Shown here one piece after another: positions 24,501-34,612 of a DNA stretch of 64,000 nt (positions are counted from its first letter, which is position 1; every line of letters starts with the position of its first letter). Where the stretch lies: contig CM077643.1 of NCBI GenBank assembly GCA_039707465.1, positions 68,681,105 through 68,745,104 of the forward strand, in the 5' to 3' direction. Origin of the DNA: Rhabdophis nuchalis. Its lineage: Eukaryota > Chordata > Lepidosauria > Squamata > Natricidae. The notes under the pieces are model-generated. The model did not search any database and had not been told where the DNA came from. It saw nothing but the letters and a program-made list of their open reading frames with translations. The position numbers and the translations under genes were made by a program.

Positions 24501-24777
24501 AATCAATCAAAGGTTTGTCAATGTACAGAGCCTCTAATTTATTTATTGCCAAGTGCTTCTGAGATAAATTTATTTTTCTCTAATAGAAAAATATATTTAA
24601 TTTAATGCAGTTCATATATTTATAGGATAATGCTTCTCTGCTATTAATTTATTTAGATGTTACCTCTTTGAAATAATTGTTGACTAGTTATTTGCATAGC
24701 TTTGGGGAAAAATATGACAAAATGTAGAGTATAATAATTTCTGAATCTAGGGATATCTTAATGTGTTTATAATGGTT
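21541..24777. other. AT-rich DNA, no gene recognised
   Basis: More than 3 kb with no named repeat and no credible frame. A perfect 14-bp inverted repeat with a 4-base loop is at 24370-24401. 'Gaataaagttgctgag' near 22786 looks like a poly(A) signal context but has no partner features. Confidence 0.55.
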
Positions 24778-25950
24778 TCATAATAATAATTTTAATTTAT
24801 AACCCGCTCTCTCTCCCCGAAGGGACTCGAGGCAGGGCACGGGGAATTAAAAATACAATTAAAACCACAAACGGAATACAAAGTTAAAAACAAATTAAAC
24901 TGGCCCTGCGCTAAAAACCCCTATAAAACTAAAACTATCCCTAAAAACCCCTAAAACAATTTAAAACAATTTAAATTACCCTAGGCCGGCCAAGCAGAAG
25001 AAGAGTGTTTTTAGTTTCTGTCGGAAGGAGCGAAGGTCTGTGGTTGATCTGATTTCGGGGGGAAGGTTGTTCCAGAGGGTCGAGCCCACCCCAGAGAAGG
25101 CCCTTCCCCTGGGCGTTGCCCGCTGGCATAGCCTAGTGGACGGCACTCAGAGAAGTCCCTTTCTGTGGGAGCGAATCGGCCGCAGGGATGTATGGGGCAG
25201 GATGCGATCCCGCAGACAGCTAGGTCCCATGCCATGGAGCGCTTTGAAGATGATAACCAACACCTTGAAGCGCACCCGAAAGATGACAGGTAGCCAATGC
25301 AGCTCGCACAGGAGCGGTGTTACATGGGAAAACCTGGAGGTTCCCATAACTGCCCGCGGGCTGCATTCTGGACAGGCTGAAGCTTTCAGGTGCACCTCAA
25401 GGGGAGCCCCATGTAGAGAGCATTGCAGTAGTCCAGTCGGGATGTCACGAGGGCATGAGTGACTGTGCAGAGGGCACCCCGATCCAATAGGGGACGCAAT
25501 TGGCGGACCAGGCGAACCTGGTAAAACGCCCTCCTGGCCACGGCCATCACTTGATCTTCCATGGACAGCCGTGTATCAAGGAGGACGCCCAAGTTGTGTG
25601 CCCCATCCACAGGGGTTAGATGTTCATCCCCTATGGCCAGTGATGGAGTCAACTGGTTGTACCGGGATGCCGGGAACCACAGCCACTTAGTCTTGGACGG
25701 GTTGAGTCTGAGTCTGTTACTTCCTATCCAGGCCCGCACGGCTTCCAGGCACTGGCACATCACCTCTACAGCATCGTTGGGGTGGTTTGGGGTAGATATA
25801 TACAGCTGTGTATCATCAGCGTAGAGGTGGTACTCTACCCCAAAACCACGGATGATCTCACCCAGCGGCTTCATATATGTGTTGAACAGAAGTGGTGAGA
25901 GGACCGACCCCTGTGGCACCCCACAAGTGAGGGGTCTAGAGGTCGACCTC
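24778..25950 (-). mobile_element. 5'-truncated L2 LINE, main (sense) part
   Basis: Minus strand: RT from the [19 protein letters not shown] motif with an intact catalytic [44 protein letters not shown], then a frame break near 25390, the [14 protein letters not shown] block and the C-terminus. The low-coordinate end is the 3' tail ('aacccgctctctctcc', TAATAATAA). Catalytic residues are present but the frame is broken. Its 5' end joins an inverted copy of its own sequence (25953-26016). Confidence 0.88.
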
Positions 25951-25952
25951 TG

Positions 25953-26016
25953 CCCTCTAGACCCCTCACTTGTGGGGTGCCTCAGGGGTCGGTCCTCTCG
26001 CCACTCCTGTTCAACA
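25953..26016 (+). mobile_element. Inverted 5' segment of the same L2 insertion
   Basis: This stretch repeats, in plus orientation, the [20 protein letters not shown] sequence that also lies at the 5' end of the minus-strand part. With it, it makes inverted arms 25881-25942 and 25954-26015 (62 bp, three mismatches, 11-base spacer). A twin-priming product with overlap at the inversion junction is the likely origin. Confidence 0.75.
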
Positions 26017-26657
26017 CAGGGGTTGTCATGTGTACAATTTTGTGACAATAGTCCAATCATGGACAGATACAGGAAATGTCAACTGAAAAACGTTGGTTCT
26101 GGTGGAATGACTAACTCTTAAGAAATCAAATGAGTCAAGGATTTGGGGAGATGCATGTGGGTGGGTATTGAATGTACAGCTTTAATAAAGTATCTGAAAT
26201 ACCTAGGGTTCCATATTCAATGGAAACCATCCATCACACATATATTATAAATCAATACCTGCCTGAGCTGAAAATGTCTCAAAATGTGAGCATACTCATT
26301 TGAGGCATACCTGAAAAGTCACAGCATGAGCAAGGTAGAGTAGAATAATATCTTAAGTAATGCAATCCATTAATGCTGAAACTCCAGTTCAATTAGTATA
26401 TCTGTTTTATTAGGAGTCCCCATTACACATAGTTTTACTCATATTCACATAAACATTAGGAGATGTTGTCCCCAACTCACATCAGTCAATACATGAATGT
26501 TAACCAAGGAACATGCACTCCTTATATCAATGGACATGACAGAAATTGCTTATATTTTGTTCTCATAACCAACTGCTCTTTGTTCAGTGGAAATGGAAGG
26601 AACTTTGTAGGAACATACTTCCAACTGTAATTTGAAACTGAGATGTACAGTTTAGGG
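26017..26657. other. AT-rich DNA, nothing recognised
   Basis: No coding or repeat signal supported. Confidence 0.5.
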
Positions 26658-26823
26658 CAGGGGTCTCAAACTCAATTTACCTGGGGGCTGCTGGAGGCAG
26701 AGTCTGTGTGAGGCTGGGCCGCATAAGGGATTCACTCCCCCTGCGGGCTGCACTAATATTATACTTTCATATCACGGTGGGGGCCACAAGATACCGTCCT
26801 GCGGGCCGCAATTGAGACTCCTG
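26658..26823. mobile_element. hAT MITE with target duplication gtttaggg
   Basis: 166 bp. Termini CAGGGGTCTCAA and TTGAGACTCCTG are inverted repeats with one mismatch. Flanks 26650-26657 and 26824-26831 are identical 'gtttaggg'. GC-rich interior without a frame, so non-autonomous. Confidence 0.9.
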
Positions 26824-27224
26824 GTTTAGGGTATTAAAACCAGCTTTCATGCACTCTTTTTATTCTTTTCTAATTTCATTCTATTTAAAGAAGAACAATT
26901 ATCTCTTCTTATTCTTTCTAGCCTTCCAAGTTTAGTCAGTCCAATTTTAAATCTATTATTATTTCTTGATTAGAAATCCTAAAGCCATCCAAAGGTCTCT
27001 TGTGAGAATTCTAAAAGTAGAATATTAGCCATTCAGTTGAGTGAAGCTTTCTGATGGGATAGCAGTTTTAGATGTCTCTTGGCAAGGTTTCATCAGAACT
27101 CAGGGCATCTATAGTGGATTTGGGACAAAAGGATGGACTCCTGTTTCATTACATGAAGCTAGAAAAAAAATGTAGAGGCTGCTCAAACATTTCTTATCAA
27201 CATATAATATATATGATTTTATAG

Positions 27225-27400
27225 GGATAATTTTAAATTTTAGAGTGTTAGTATTTTAGCACAGGGAATTATTTAATTAGTTTTTAAAATTTTGGATTTT
27301 GTACTGTGTATGTTTTTTAATGATGCCTGTGCACCGCCCTGGGTCCTTTTTTAGGAGAAGGGCGGGGTATAAATTTAATAAAATAAATAAATAAACATGT
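27225..27400 (+). mobile_element. L2 LINE 3' UTR and tail only
   Basis: UTR-type 'ttagcacagggaattattta', then 'caccgccctgggtcctttt', 'gaagggcggggtataaattt' and AATAAATAAATAAA. Very short 5'-truncated insertion with no coding part; same subfamily tail as 56458-57195. Confidence 0.85.
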
Positions 27401-28626
27401 TGTTCTATTATTCTGGGGTTTCATTACTTGATATTATAAAACATTATAAGGTTCCCATATAAAAAGAGAACATAAATAATACAAAGATTGGGTTAAAAAG
27501 TCTGTATTTTTCCTTTGCCTGTGTGAAGTAACATTTGTTCTAAAACACAATTCAGAGATATTCAAACATTTCTTAACTATATTTTCTGAAAGTGGGAAAG
27601 TCACCTATCTGTGACAGCATCATTAACAGAGAATGATAGAATGAAGAGCCCAATTTATGACTGAGAAAAAATACCATACTTTGTCAAAAAGCCTTGAAGG
27701 CCAAAAGATGCCCAGATTGGTGTTTTCACTAGTAAGGTTCAAAAGCTGAGCACAGACCTTGACTGATAATTAAGTTGTGTTTTTACTCTGGCAAATGGGT
27801 TTTTGGTATGGCTGGTTCCTGTGCAAAGGCATTATTTAAAATAAGGTGAATTTTTCCGTTTCCAAAAAAAGACTGCTTGGGGAAAATTAGTTACTCTTAA
27901 AGTAGGATTGCTAATGCTTCTCATTGTACTGTTGACAGATTATCATTTGTTGCTCTGCTCCTCTATAGTCTATATATGAAAATGCTGGCTTATATTGAGG
28001 CTTATCTTTGGCACCCTTGCTGCTTGGCCTTTTCTAGATTTGCTCCAGGAGATCATATAGTTTGATCATGTGAAGAAACTGAAATTATTTGCATTGAACA
28101 TCTTTCCCCTACCACCAAACTATAGATACTGCTTATTAGTGTACCTCCAAGAAAGAATCTTAGAATATCAACATCTTGATATTGACCTGTCAAGTTGCCT
28201 TATACCTTTTTCTGATTAAATTACAGAACAGCTCTCCCAAATCACCCATATTTCTTGGCAGTCCTTGTTAAATGGAGTAATATAAACACAAAAGAAAAGA
28301 AATGAGAATTCATACATGTGTATTTATAGAATATTTTCAAAGAGATCTTTCAGTACAAGACTGAAACAGATCTCTGTCTTATATGTAACTATGACTGCTA
28401 TTTGCCTATAAAAAGCAAGTTGAGAGAAATGCAAGATGCATTTCTCTCAACTATTGGCACTAATCCATTTAGACTTTTTTCTAAGCATATTTTGGAGAGG
28501 ATTCTTTTTCTCATCACATTAGAAAATATTGTTTCGGATATTTTCCTCCCAGATATACTTACTCATGTTCACTTTCTAACCTTCCCTGCCTCCCACCTTT
28601 CCTTCCATTTGGCAGAGCCTATAATG
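27401..28626. other. AT-rich DNA with one perfect hairpin
   Basis: No gene. At 28418-28433 and 28437-28452 is a perfect 16-bp inverted repeat with loop 'aga'. Confidence 0.5.
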
Positions 28627-28759
28627 AAGAGATGTCAAACTTGCGGCGTCACATTTCCATCATGTGATGTATCACGATGTTTTTCCCTTTGTGGAGCTGG
28701 GATAGGCATGGCCTGTATGTGATGCATCTGGCCCACAGATCGCCAGTTTGCCACTCCTG
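28627..28759. mobile_element. hAT MITE with target duplication ctataatg
   Basis: 133 bp. Left terminus 'aagagatgtcaaacttg', right end 'cagtttgccactcctg'. Flanks 28619-28626 and 28760-28767 are identical 'ctataatg'. Family mate of 14568-14689, in the same orientation. Confidence 0.87.
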
Positions 28760-29814
28760 CTATAATGTATTTTCTCCCTTGCCTCATGCTAATAGAAATC
28801 AAAATTGAAGAAGTCCTTAATGAGGAAGATATAAAGTGAATAAATGAGCTATATTTTGGAGGATCCACAGCTTCTTAGTCTCATATACATTTACCGTAAC
28901 AGTCTTTGACATATACTTGTTGATAAATAAAAATTACAGTGATTCTCTTGCTGAGATATGAGGAAAAAAGGAACCTTAACATGTGAAGCAAAGGCTTCAC
29001 CTTATACCAACAGCCTGACAGCTGAGATTGTTTGTAGCTGAAACTTTTGTCACTCGCGCTTTTCAAATTCCCCAAATTGTCTATGCTGCATAGTTCTGAC
29101 ATTAACCTTTTGTGGATTTTCAGACATAAAAATGCCTCTAAGGAGTTCATACATATGTTTCAAATGTAATGTGAGGAGTGAACCTGAAACTATGAGGTGT
29201 GTTATTACTTACTTATTAGGAGCAGAACTAATGTTCTTTCTATTAAGCAAATAATGTAATTTAATAGAGCTGTACCTATTACAACAAAAATAGGTGAAGA
29301 AGACCTTATGTCTATCATTGTGCCTGTTTTTTAATTGAAATTTTGGGGGGGATTGCAGGGGAGATTTTTTTCCTACAATTTTGCTTGTAAAAACTTGACT
29401 GCATTTCTTTTAACAATGCTGCTTAGAAGACCAAGAACAAATTATGAACAATATATATTAGTAAATATTGTTGTATATTATGGCCCAATAATATTAAACA
29501 CAATCTACAGTTCATAGTTATTGGATGTCAGACCCACATAAATTCATCCATTACTTCATGTGACTATAATTATTAGATGGGATACAATCCTTGGGTTTTG
29601 ATGCCTACATTGGAGCTCATATTTCTCCTGAAATGAATTCCACCTTTCCATGTCACCATTAATCAGTATGGAGAACTGCAATTTAGTCTTCCTTAAATCT
29701 TTTCAGATGCGTTGAAATTAAGTCATTGAGACCTCTCAAAAAATGTACTCACTAGAATTTCTAGAAATTTTTGTACAGCCGTTCTAATAGTCTTAAGTAC
29801 AAATGTTGCTTCTA
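28760..29814. other. AT-rich DNA, nothing recognised
   Basis: No feature supported up to the start of the Helitron at 29815. Confidence 0.5.
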
Positions 29815-30152
29815 TCTATATAAATAAAAATGTAAAATAGTTTGTACGAATCCACTAATCTCAAAAACTACTGAACTGAACTGCCTCAAATTTTGACACA
29901 ATGTAGCCAAGGACTTCCGATAATAGAATAGCTACTCATTTTGTGCCTAGCACACGTGTGTTGTGTGCAAGCTAGACACAAATAAAATGTACCACTGAAA
30001 ATTTTTTCACCTCCCTGTAACTCCTCCCACCTGGCATTTCCAACAGTCAGTTCCTCAAAAAGACTGTACGGAGGCCTCTTACAGCCAAAAAGGCACTGAG
30101 ATAGCAAACTCCCAGGTGGCCCATAGAGAGAGAGAGAGGAAGAAATACAGTT

Positions 30153-30513
30153 TAACAAAAAGGACTAAGGGTGACATGATAGCAATCTTCCAATATCTCA
30201 GAGGCTGCCACAAAGAAGAGAAAGTCAAGCTATTCTCTAAAGCACCTGAGGGCAGAACAAGAAGCAATGGGTGGAAACTAATCAAGGAGAGAAGCAATTT
30301 AGAACTGAGGAGAAATTTCCTGACAGTTAGAACAATTAATCAGTGGAACAGAAGTTGCCTCCAGAAGTTGTGAATGCCCCAACCCTGGAAGTCTTCAAGA
30401 AGATGTTGGAGAGCCATTGGTCTGAAATGGTATAGGGCTTCCTGCCTAGGCAGGGGGTTGGACTAGATGACCTCCAAGGTCCCTTCCAACTCTGCTATTG
30501 TATTATTGTATTA
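30153..30513 (+). mobile_element. CR1 LINE 3' end, first copy inside the Helitron
   Basis: Encodes GDMIAIFQYLRGCHKEEKV, KLFSKAPEGRTRSN, GWKLIKERSNLELRRNF and LTVRTINQW, the end of CR1 ORF2, in one frame. Then come the 3' UTR 'ttggactagatgacctccaa' and a tail of ATTGTATT repeats. The 'atggtatagggcttcctgcc' site is empty here, whereas the second copy carries a hAT element at it. Both copies are preceded by 'gaaatacag' and followed by 'acagtaggtagg'. Confidence 0.85.
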
Positions 30514-30629
30514 CAGTAGGTAGGTAGATAGGGTAATAGAGAGAGAGGGGGGAGAGAGAGGGGGAAATACAGTTTAATTTATTTTTATTATTTACACTTA
30601 TATACTGCCCTATCTCCCGAAGGACTCTA
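30514..30629. repeat. GA-rich spacer with L2 tail fragment
   Basis: Minisatellite-type GGTAGGTAGATAG and GAGAGAGGGG, then a short minus-strand L2 3' end ('tatactgccctatctcccg') at about 30578-30629, which is absent from the otherwise similar flank of the first CR1 copy. Confidence 0.6.
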
Positions 30630-31326
30630 ATAAAAGAGGGACTAGGTGAGACAGGATAGCAGCCTTCCAACATCTCAGGGGTTGCCACAAAGAAGAGGGA
30701 GTCAAACTATTCTCCAAAGCACCCGAGGGCAGAACAAGAAGCAATGGGTGGAAACTAATCAAGGAGAGAAGCAACTTAGAACTGAGGAGAAATTTCCTGA
30801 CAGTTAGAACAATTAACCAGTGGAACAGCTTGCCTCCAGAAGTTGTGAATGCCCGACACTGCAAGTCTTCAAGAAGATGTTGGATAGCCATTTGTCTGAA
30901 ATGGTATAGGGCAGTGATGGCTAACCTTTTTTGCCTCGCGTGCCAAAAACAGGGGGAGGGCAGGGGTGATATGCACAGGTGTGCCACATCCATAATGCTA
31001 TGTGCATGACCCCCTGCATTTGGCATGCTTTTTACGTCATCCCCAGGCTCCAGAGGCTTTATAGGAGCATGGGGAGGATGAAAACAGCCTTCCCCCACTT
31101 CTAGAGGGCAAAAAACGGCCTCAAAAGAAGGCCTAAATCAACTGGCCAGGGCACACATACACACTGAAGCTGACAGGGCAATGCCTCGCGTGGCCTAAGA
31201 AATGGTTCCGTGTGCCACCTGTGGCACCTGTGCCATAGGTTTGCCATCATGGGTATAGGGCTTCCTGCCTAGGCAGAGAGTTGGACTAGATGACCTCCAA
31301 CTCTGCTATTGTATTATTGTATTACA
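30630..31326 (+). mobile_element. CR1 LINE 3' end, second copy inside the Helitron
   Basis: Same CR1 segment as 30153-30513, with the same 5' truncation zone (gggactagg), the same unusual 'gtgaatgccc' and the same tail 'attgtattattgtattacag'. The shared ends indicate a tandem duplication of a CR1 that had landed in the minisatellite, not two separate insertions. A hAT element splits it at 30912-31252. Eighteen or so bases of the 'ccaaggtcccttccaac' stretch are partly missing after the insert. Confidence 0.82.
30912..31252 (+). mobile_element. hAT element inside CR1, target duplication gtataggg
   Basis: 341 bp, starting CAGTGATGGCTAACC and ending in a slightly mutated 'ggtttgccatcatgg'. Flanks 30904-30911 and 31253-31260 are both 'gtataggg'. 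Family mate of 14900-15267 and 52484-53077. It lacks about 30 bases of an internal 'cttcagggaagctcctg' stretch present in the first of these. Confidence 0.9.
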
Positions 31327-31420
31327 GTAGGTAGGTAGATAGAGGGATAGATAGAGAGGGAGAAATAAGGTAGGTAGGTAGGTAGGTGGGTGGGTGGGTG
31401 GGTGGGTGGATGGATGGATG

Positions 31421-31494
<74 letters not shown>

Positions 31495-32245
31495 AAGAAA
31501 GAAAGAAAGAAATACAGTAGGTCGGTAGGTAGGTCGGTAGGTAGAGGGATAGATAGATAGGGAGAAATACAGTAGGTAGGTAGGTAGATAGGCAGGTAGG
31601 TAGAGGGAGAAAGGAAGAAATATAGTAGGTAGGTACGTAGGGGAATAGATAGATAGGGAGAAATACAGTAGGTAGGTAAGTAGGTAGGTAGGTAGGGGGA
31701 TAGATAGATAGGGAGAAATCCAGTAGGTAGGTAGGTAGAGGGATAGACAGAGAGGGAGAAATACAGTAGGTAGGCAGGTAGGTAGATAGGGGGATAGATA
31801 AAGAGGGAGAAATACAGTAGGTAGGTAGAGGGAGAAAGCAAGAAATACAATAGGTAGGTAAGTAGAGGGATAGACAGAGAGGGAGAAATACCCTAGGTAG
31901 GTAGGTAGATAGGTGTATAGATAGATAGCGAGAAATACAGTAGGTAGGTAGATAGGTAGGTAGGTAGGTAGGTAGGTAGGTAGGTAGGTAGAGGAATAGA
32001 GAAAGAGGGAGAAATACCGTAGGTAGGTAGGTAGGTAGGTGTATAGATAGATAGCGAGAAATACAGTAGGTAGGTAGAGGAATAGAGAAAGAGGGAGAAA
32101 TACAGTAAGTAGGTAGGTAGAGGGATAGAGAGGGGGAAATACAGTAGGTAGGTAGATAGAGGGAGAAAGAAAGAAATACAGTAGGTAGGTAGGTAGGTAG
32201 AGGGATAGATAGAGAGGGAGAAATACAGTAGGTAGGTAGGTTGGG
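31327..32245 (+). repeat. Minisatellite, ~47-bp unit, about 16 imperfect copies
   Basis: Units built of GAGAAATACAGTAGGTAGG plus GGTAGAGGGATAGATAGAGA, with unit length varying from about 35 to 60. It includes a purer block at 31365-31500 that runs GGTA, GGTG, GGAT, GATA (about 18 units) and GAAA. 'Gaaatacag' recurs about every 47 bases. Long minus-strand frames here (YLPTYCISPYLS type) are only the translated repeat. Confidence 0.88.
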
Positions 32246-32449
32246 GGTTATATGGTGGTTGTGTGTATGTGTGCAGGTGTAGATTTACACACAGTTTGGT
32301 TTGCCATTTAACCAGACTGGGCCACAGCAACGCGTGGCCGGGTATAGCTAGTAAACAATAAAATTGTGATATTTCTATAATAAACCCTGCCATGCCTTTT
32401 ACATACCTTCATTTCTCTGGCAGATAGCATAGTGATTTTAGGCTTATAA

Positions 32450-32655
32450 TTTGTCCCATAGTGCTTTATAGCACTCTCTGGGTGTTTTACAATGTAAGTA
32501 TTATTTGCATATTTTCCCCAACACTCAGTTCTCATTTTACCAACCTTGGAAGGATGGAAGACCAAATCATCTGCCATCAGGATCAAACTCCAGGCTGTGG
32601 GCAGAGTTTGCCTGCAATACTGCACTTTAACCATTGTGCTAACAGGGCTCATAAT
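32450..32655 (-). mobile_element. Old tRNA-derived SINE with L2-like tail
   Basis: Minus strand: the head with A box ('cacaatggttaaagtgc') and body matching the 11592 SINE ('ccttccaaggttggtaaaat', 'atatgcaaataat...ttgtaaaac'). Many substitutions; boundaries approximate. Confidence 0.55.
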
Positions 32656-32929
32656 GACATACTTTGTATCACAAGCTCACATACATGGTCTGAATTATAA
32701 CAAGGAATCAAGGTTTCTTGGAAAAATAGTTTCTCACAAGATCAGTTACATTTTATTTAAAATAGAAGCAACAATTGTGAAAGATCTGAACCAATCATTC
32801 TCAAAGCAATAAGATAGTACGTGTGATGTGCATTCTACTTTCAGCCTGAAAGATCATATATAATGCTTGATTCGCATAAAATGTATATGTGACAATGACC
32901 ATTTTTAAATAAAGAAGATTGTCAGGAGG

Positions 32930-33016
32930 GGGGAGAGGAAGAAAAAGGAAGGGAAAGAAAGGGAAAGAGAGAGAGAGAGCGAAAGAGAGAGAGAGAAAGA
33001 AGGAAGGAAGGAAGGA

Positions 33017-33066
<50 letters not shown>
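32930..33066 (+). repeat. Purine-only GA/GAAA/GGAA simple repeat
   Basis: About 135 bases of GGGAAA, GAGA, (GGAA)5 and (GA)n blocks. The serine/leucine-rich minus-strand frame through it is a translation of the repeat. Confidence 0.9.
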
Positions 33067-34408
33067 TTGATTTTGGGTAAGTATACAGCTGGAATAACAT
33101 CCAGTTGTTCAGTAACAAAATTATTGAAATATGGAGTAGAGAATGTAGATAAGACACTAAGAGCATAAGAAAGGTTTTTGCTTGATCATTCTGGCATGTG
33201 ATCAGCAGCATTATGTCTTCAAATTGAAAAATAGCATAAATATATCCCAGTAGATGAGTAGGAGAAAGAGCTGAAAAAATGGAACCTAGATGAGGTGTAT
33301 GCTGGCATAATTTCATGCAAGACACAAACATTGATTGACTTATACACAAAAAGCTTTGAGACCTCTCTATTGGTTCCTTGTTCCCTTCTCCTTCTCTGTC
33401 TTGGTTCCTGACCAAAATGTTAATGCAGTCTTTTGGCTTCACTCCTTTGCTGTTTTGTTAAATTAACTCTCATTCTGTATAGAAACACAGGCATATTACA
33501 TTCAGCCACGAAACATGAGAGTAGATTAAGTTGTTTTTATGCAACCACCAGAAAAAGCAATAAATTCTTGCTGCATTTCCTGATTGTTGGGAGGCAGAGA
33601 AGGAGAGAGAGGAAGAAGCTAAAGTATAGTACCACAAATATTAAATAGTTCTTAGAGTAATTTATATAATAAATACACTTTTTAAAATCAAATTGATGAA
33701 ATTATCAGCATACATGCCTGTAGTTTATATTCATTCAAAACACTGATAATGCTGCTTTGAGGAATGATCCTTGTGTGATCCATTTGATATGAATTGTTTC
33801 CCTCCACGCTGAGTTTGAATTGGGGAGAGTGGCCACATCATTTCTAGTTGACAATTAATATTTGCCATAGATCTCAAAAACAAATAACAGTCTGTGTAGC
33901 AGCATTATGCACTGTGCAACATAGATTTGAAGAATATTACACCTTTGGCATGTTGAATAAATGTCTTCCTCCACTGTTTGTACCGCATAGTGGTAGTAGT
34001 TGGGTATTGACTTTCTTTCAGTTAATGTCCTTAATGGCCAAAGATGTTGATGACTATTCGCGTGTGAAGGTTATAGCTCCTCTTATGAACTTCCTTGTTT
34101 CTAACTATAGGTGATGGTTACTTTATATTGTTCACTATGATACTAAAATCTATGTACATGAAATTAAAACAGAATGAAGGAGCAGACGTTAGCCAATTTG
34201 TGTAATGTTCCTCCTATTTGCCTAGCTAAGGCCCCAATTGTGCCAAGATGCTAATTCAGACACTAATTTCCTAAGGTCAAATTATTTGATCTGATAGTTT
34301 TTAAAAATTCAACTTCCTTAGATATCTATTTACTTGAAAGGCTGATTGAAATGAACTTTAAAATGTATCCAATGCACAGGAGAACTTTCATGAAATGAAG
34401 GTGATAAA
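33067..34408. other. AT-rich DNA, nothing recognised
   Basis: No credible gene; no repeat family named. Confidence 0.5.
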
Positions 34409-34423
34409 AATGTGAGACATTGC

Positions 34424-34612
34424 AATGGAATGGAGTGAAGTGGAGTGGAGTGGAGAGGAATGGAAGAGGAGAGGAGAGGAGAGAAGAAGAGAAGAGAAGA
34501 GAAGAGTTGGAAGGGACCTTGGAGGTTTTCTATAGTTCAACCCTATGCCCAATCAGGAGACTTATACCATTTCAGACAAGTGGATGTCCAATCTCTTCTT
34601 AAAAGTAGGCAG
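34424..34612 (-). mobile_element. CR1 LINE 3' fragment with expanded microsatellite tail
   Basis: On the minus strand 'ttaagaagagattggacatc', 'cacttgtctgaaatggtata' and 'ggtcccttccaactc' are the last ~110 bases of CR1. The tail beyond (34424-34505) has turned into purine repeats GGAGT, GGAGA and GAAGA instead of the usual ATTCT. Confidence 0.8.

Larger units (their letters stand above)
29815..32351 (+). mobile_element. Non-autonomous Helitron, 2.5 kb, with minisatellite and CR1 cargo
   Basis: Starts TCTATATAAATAAAAATG after an A and ends in CTAG before a T: the A|T target and TC...CTAG ends of Helitrons. A 3' hairpin with 6-bp stem (ggccac 32320-32325, gtggcc 32334-32339) stands just before the end. 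The first 120 bases hold the 'aactactgaactgaactgcc' type block of animal Helitrons. There is no Rep/helicase frame. The interior is filled by a minisatellite and two CR1 copies. No target duplication, as expected for a rolling-circle element. The start could also be 29811. Confidence 0.75.

Noticed and set aside
25040..26121. Plus-strand frames through the L2 at 24.8-26 kb
   Set aside because: They are antisense shadows of the L2 reverse transcriptase, whose motifs read on the minus strand.
31314..32393. Long minus-strand frames of YLPTYCISPYLS type; also looks array-like as a CRISPR
   Set aside because: Imperfect minisatellite with unit variation and no spacers or cas genes, in a vertebrate genome; the frames are repeat translations.
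32801..33442. 213-codon minus-strand frame with serine/leucine run
   Set aside because: Its centre is the GA-rich simple repeat; the flanking residues show no similarity.
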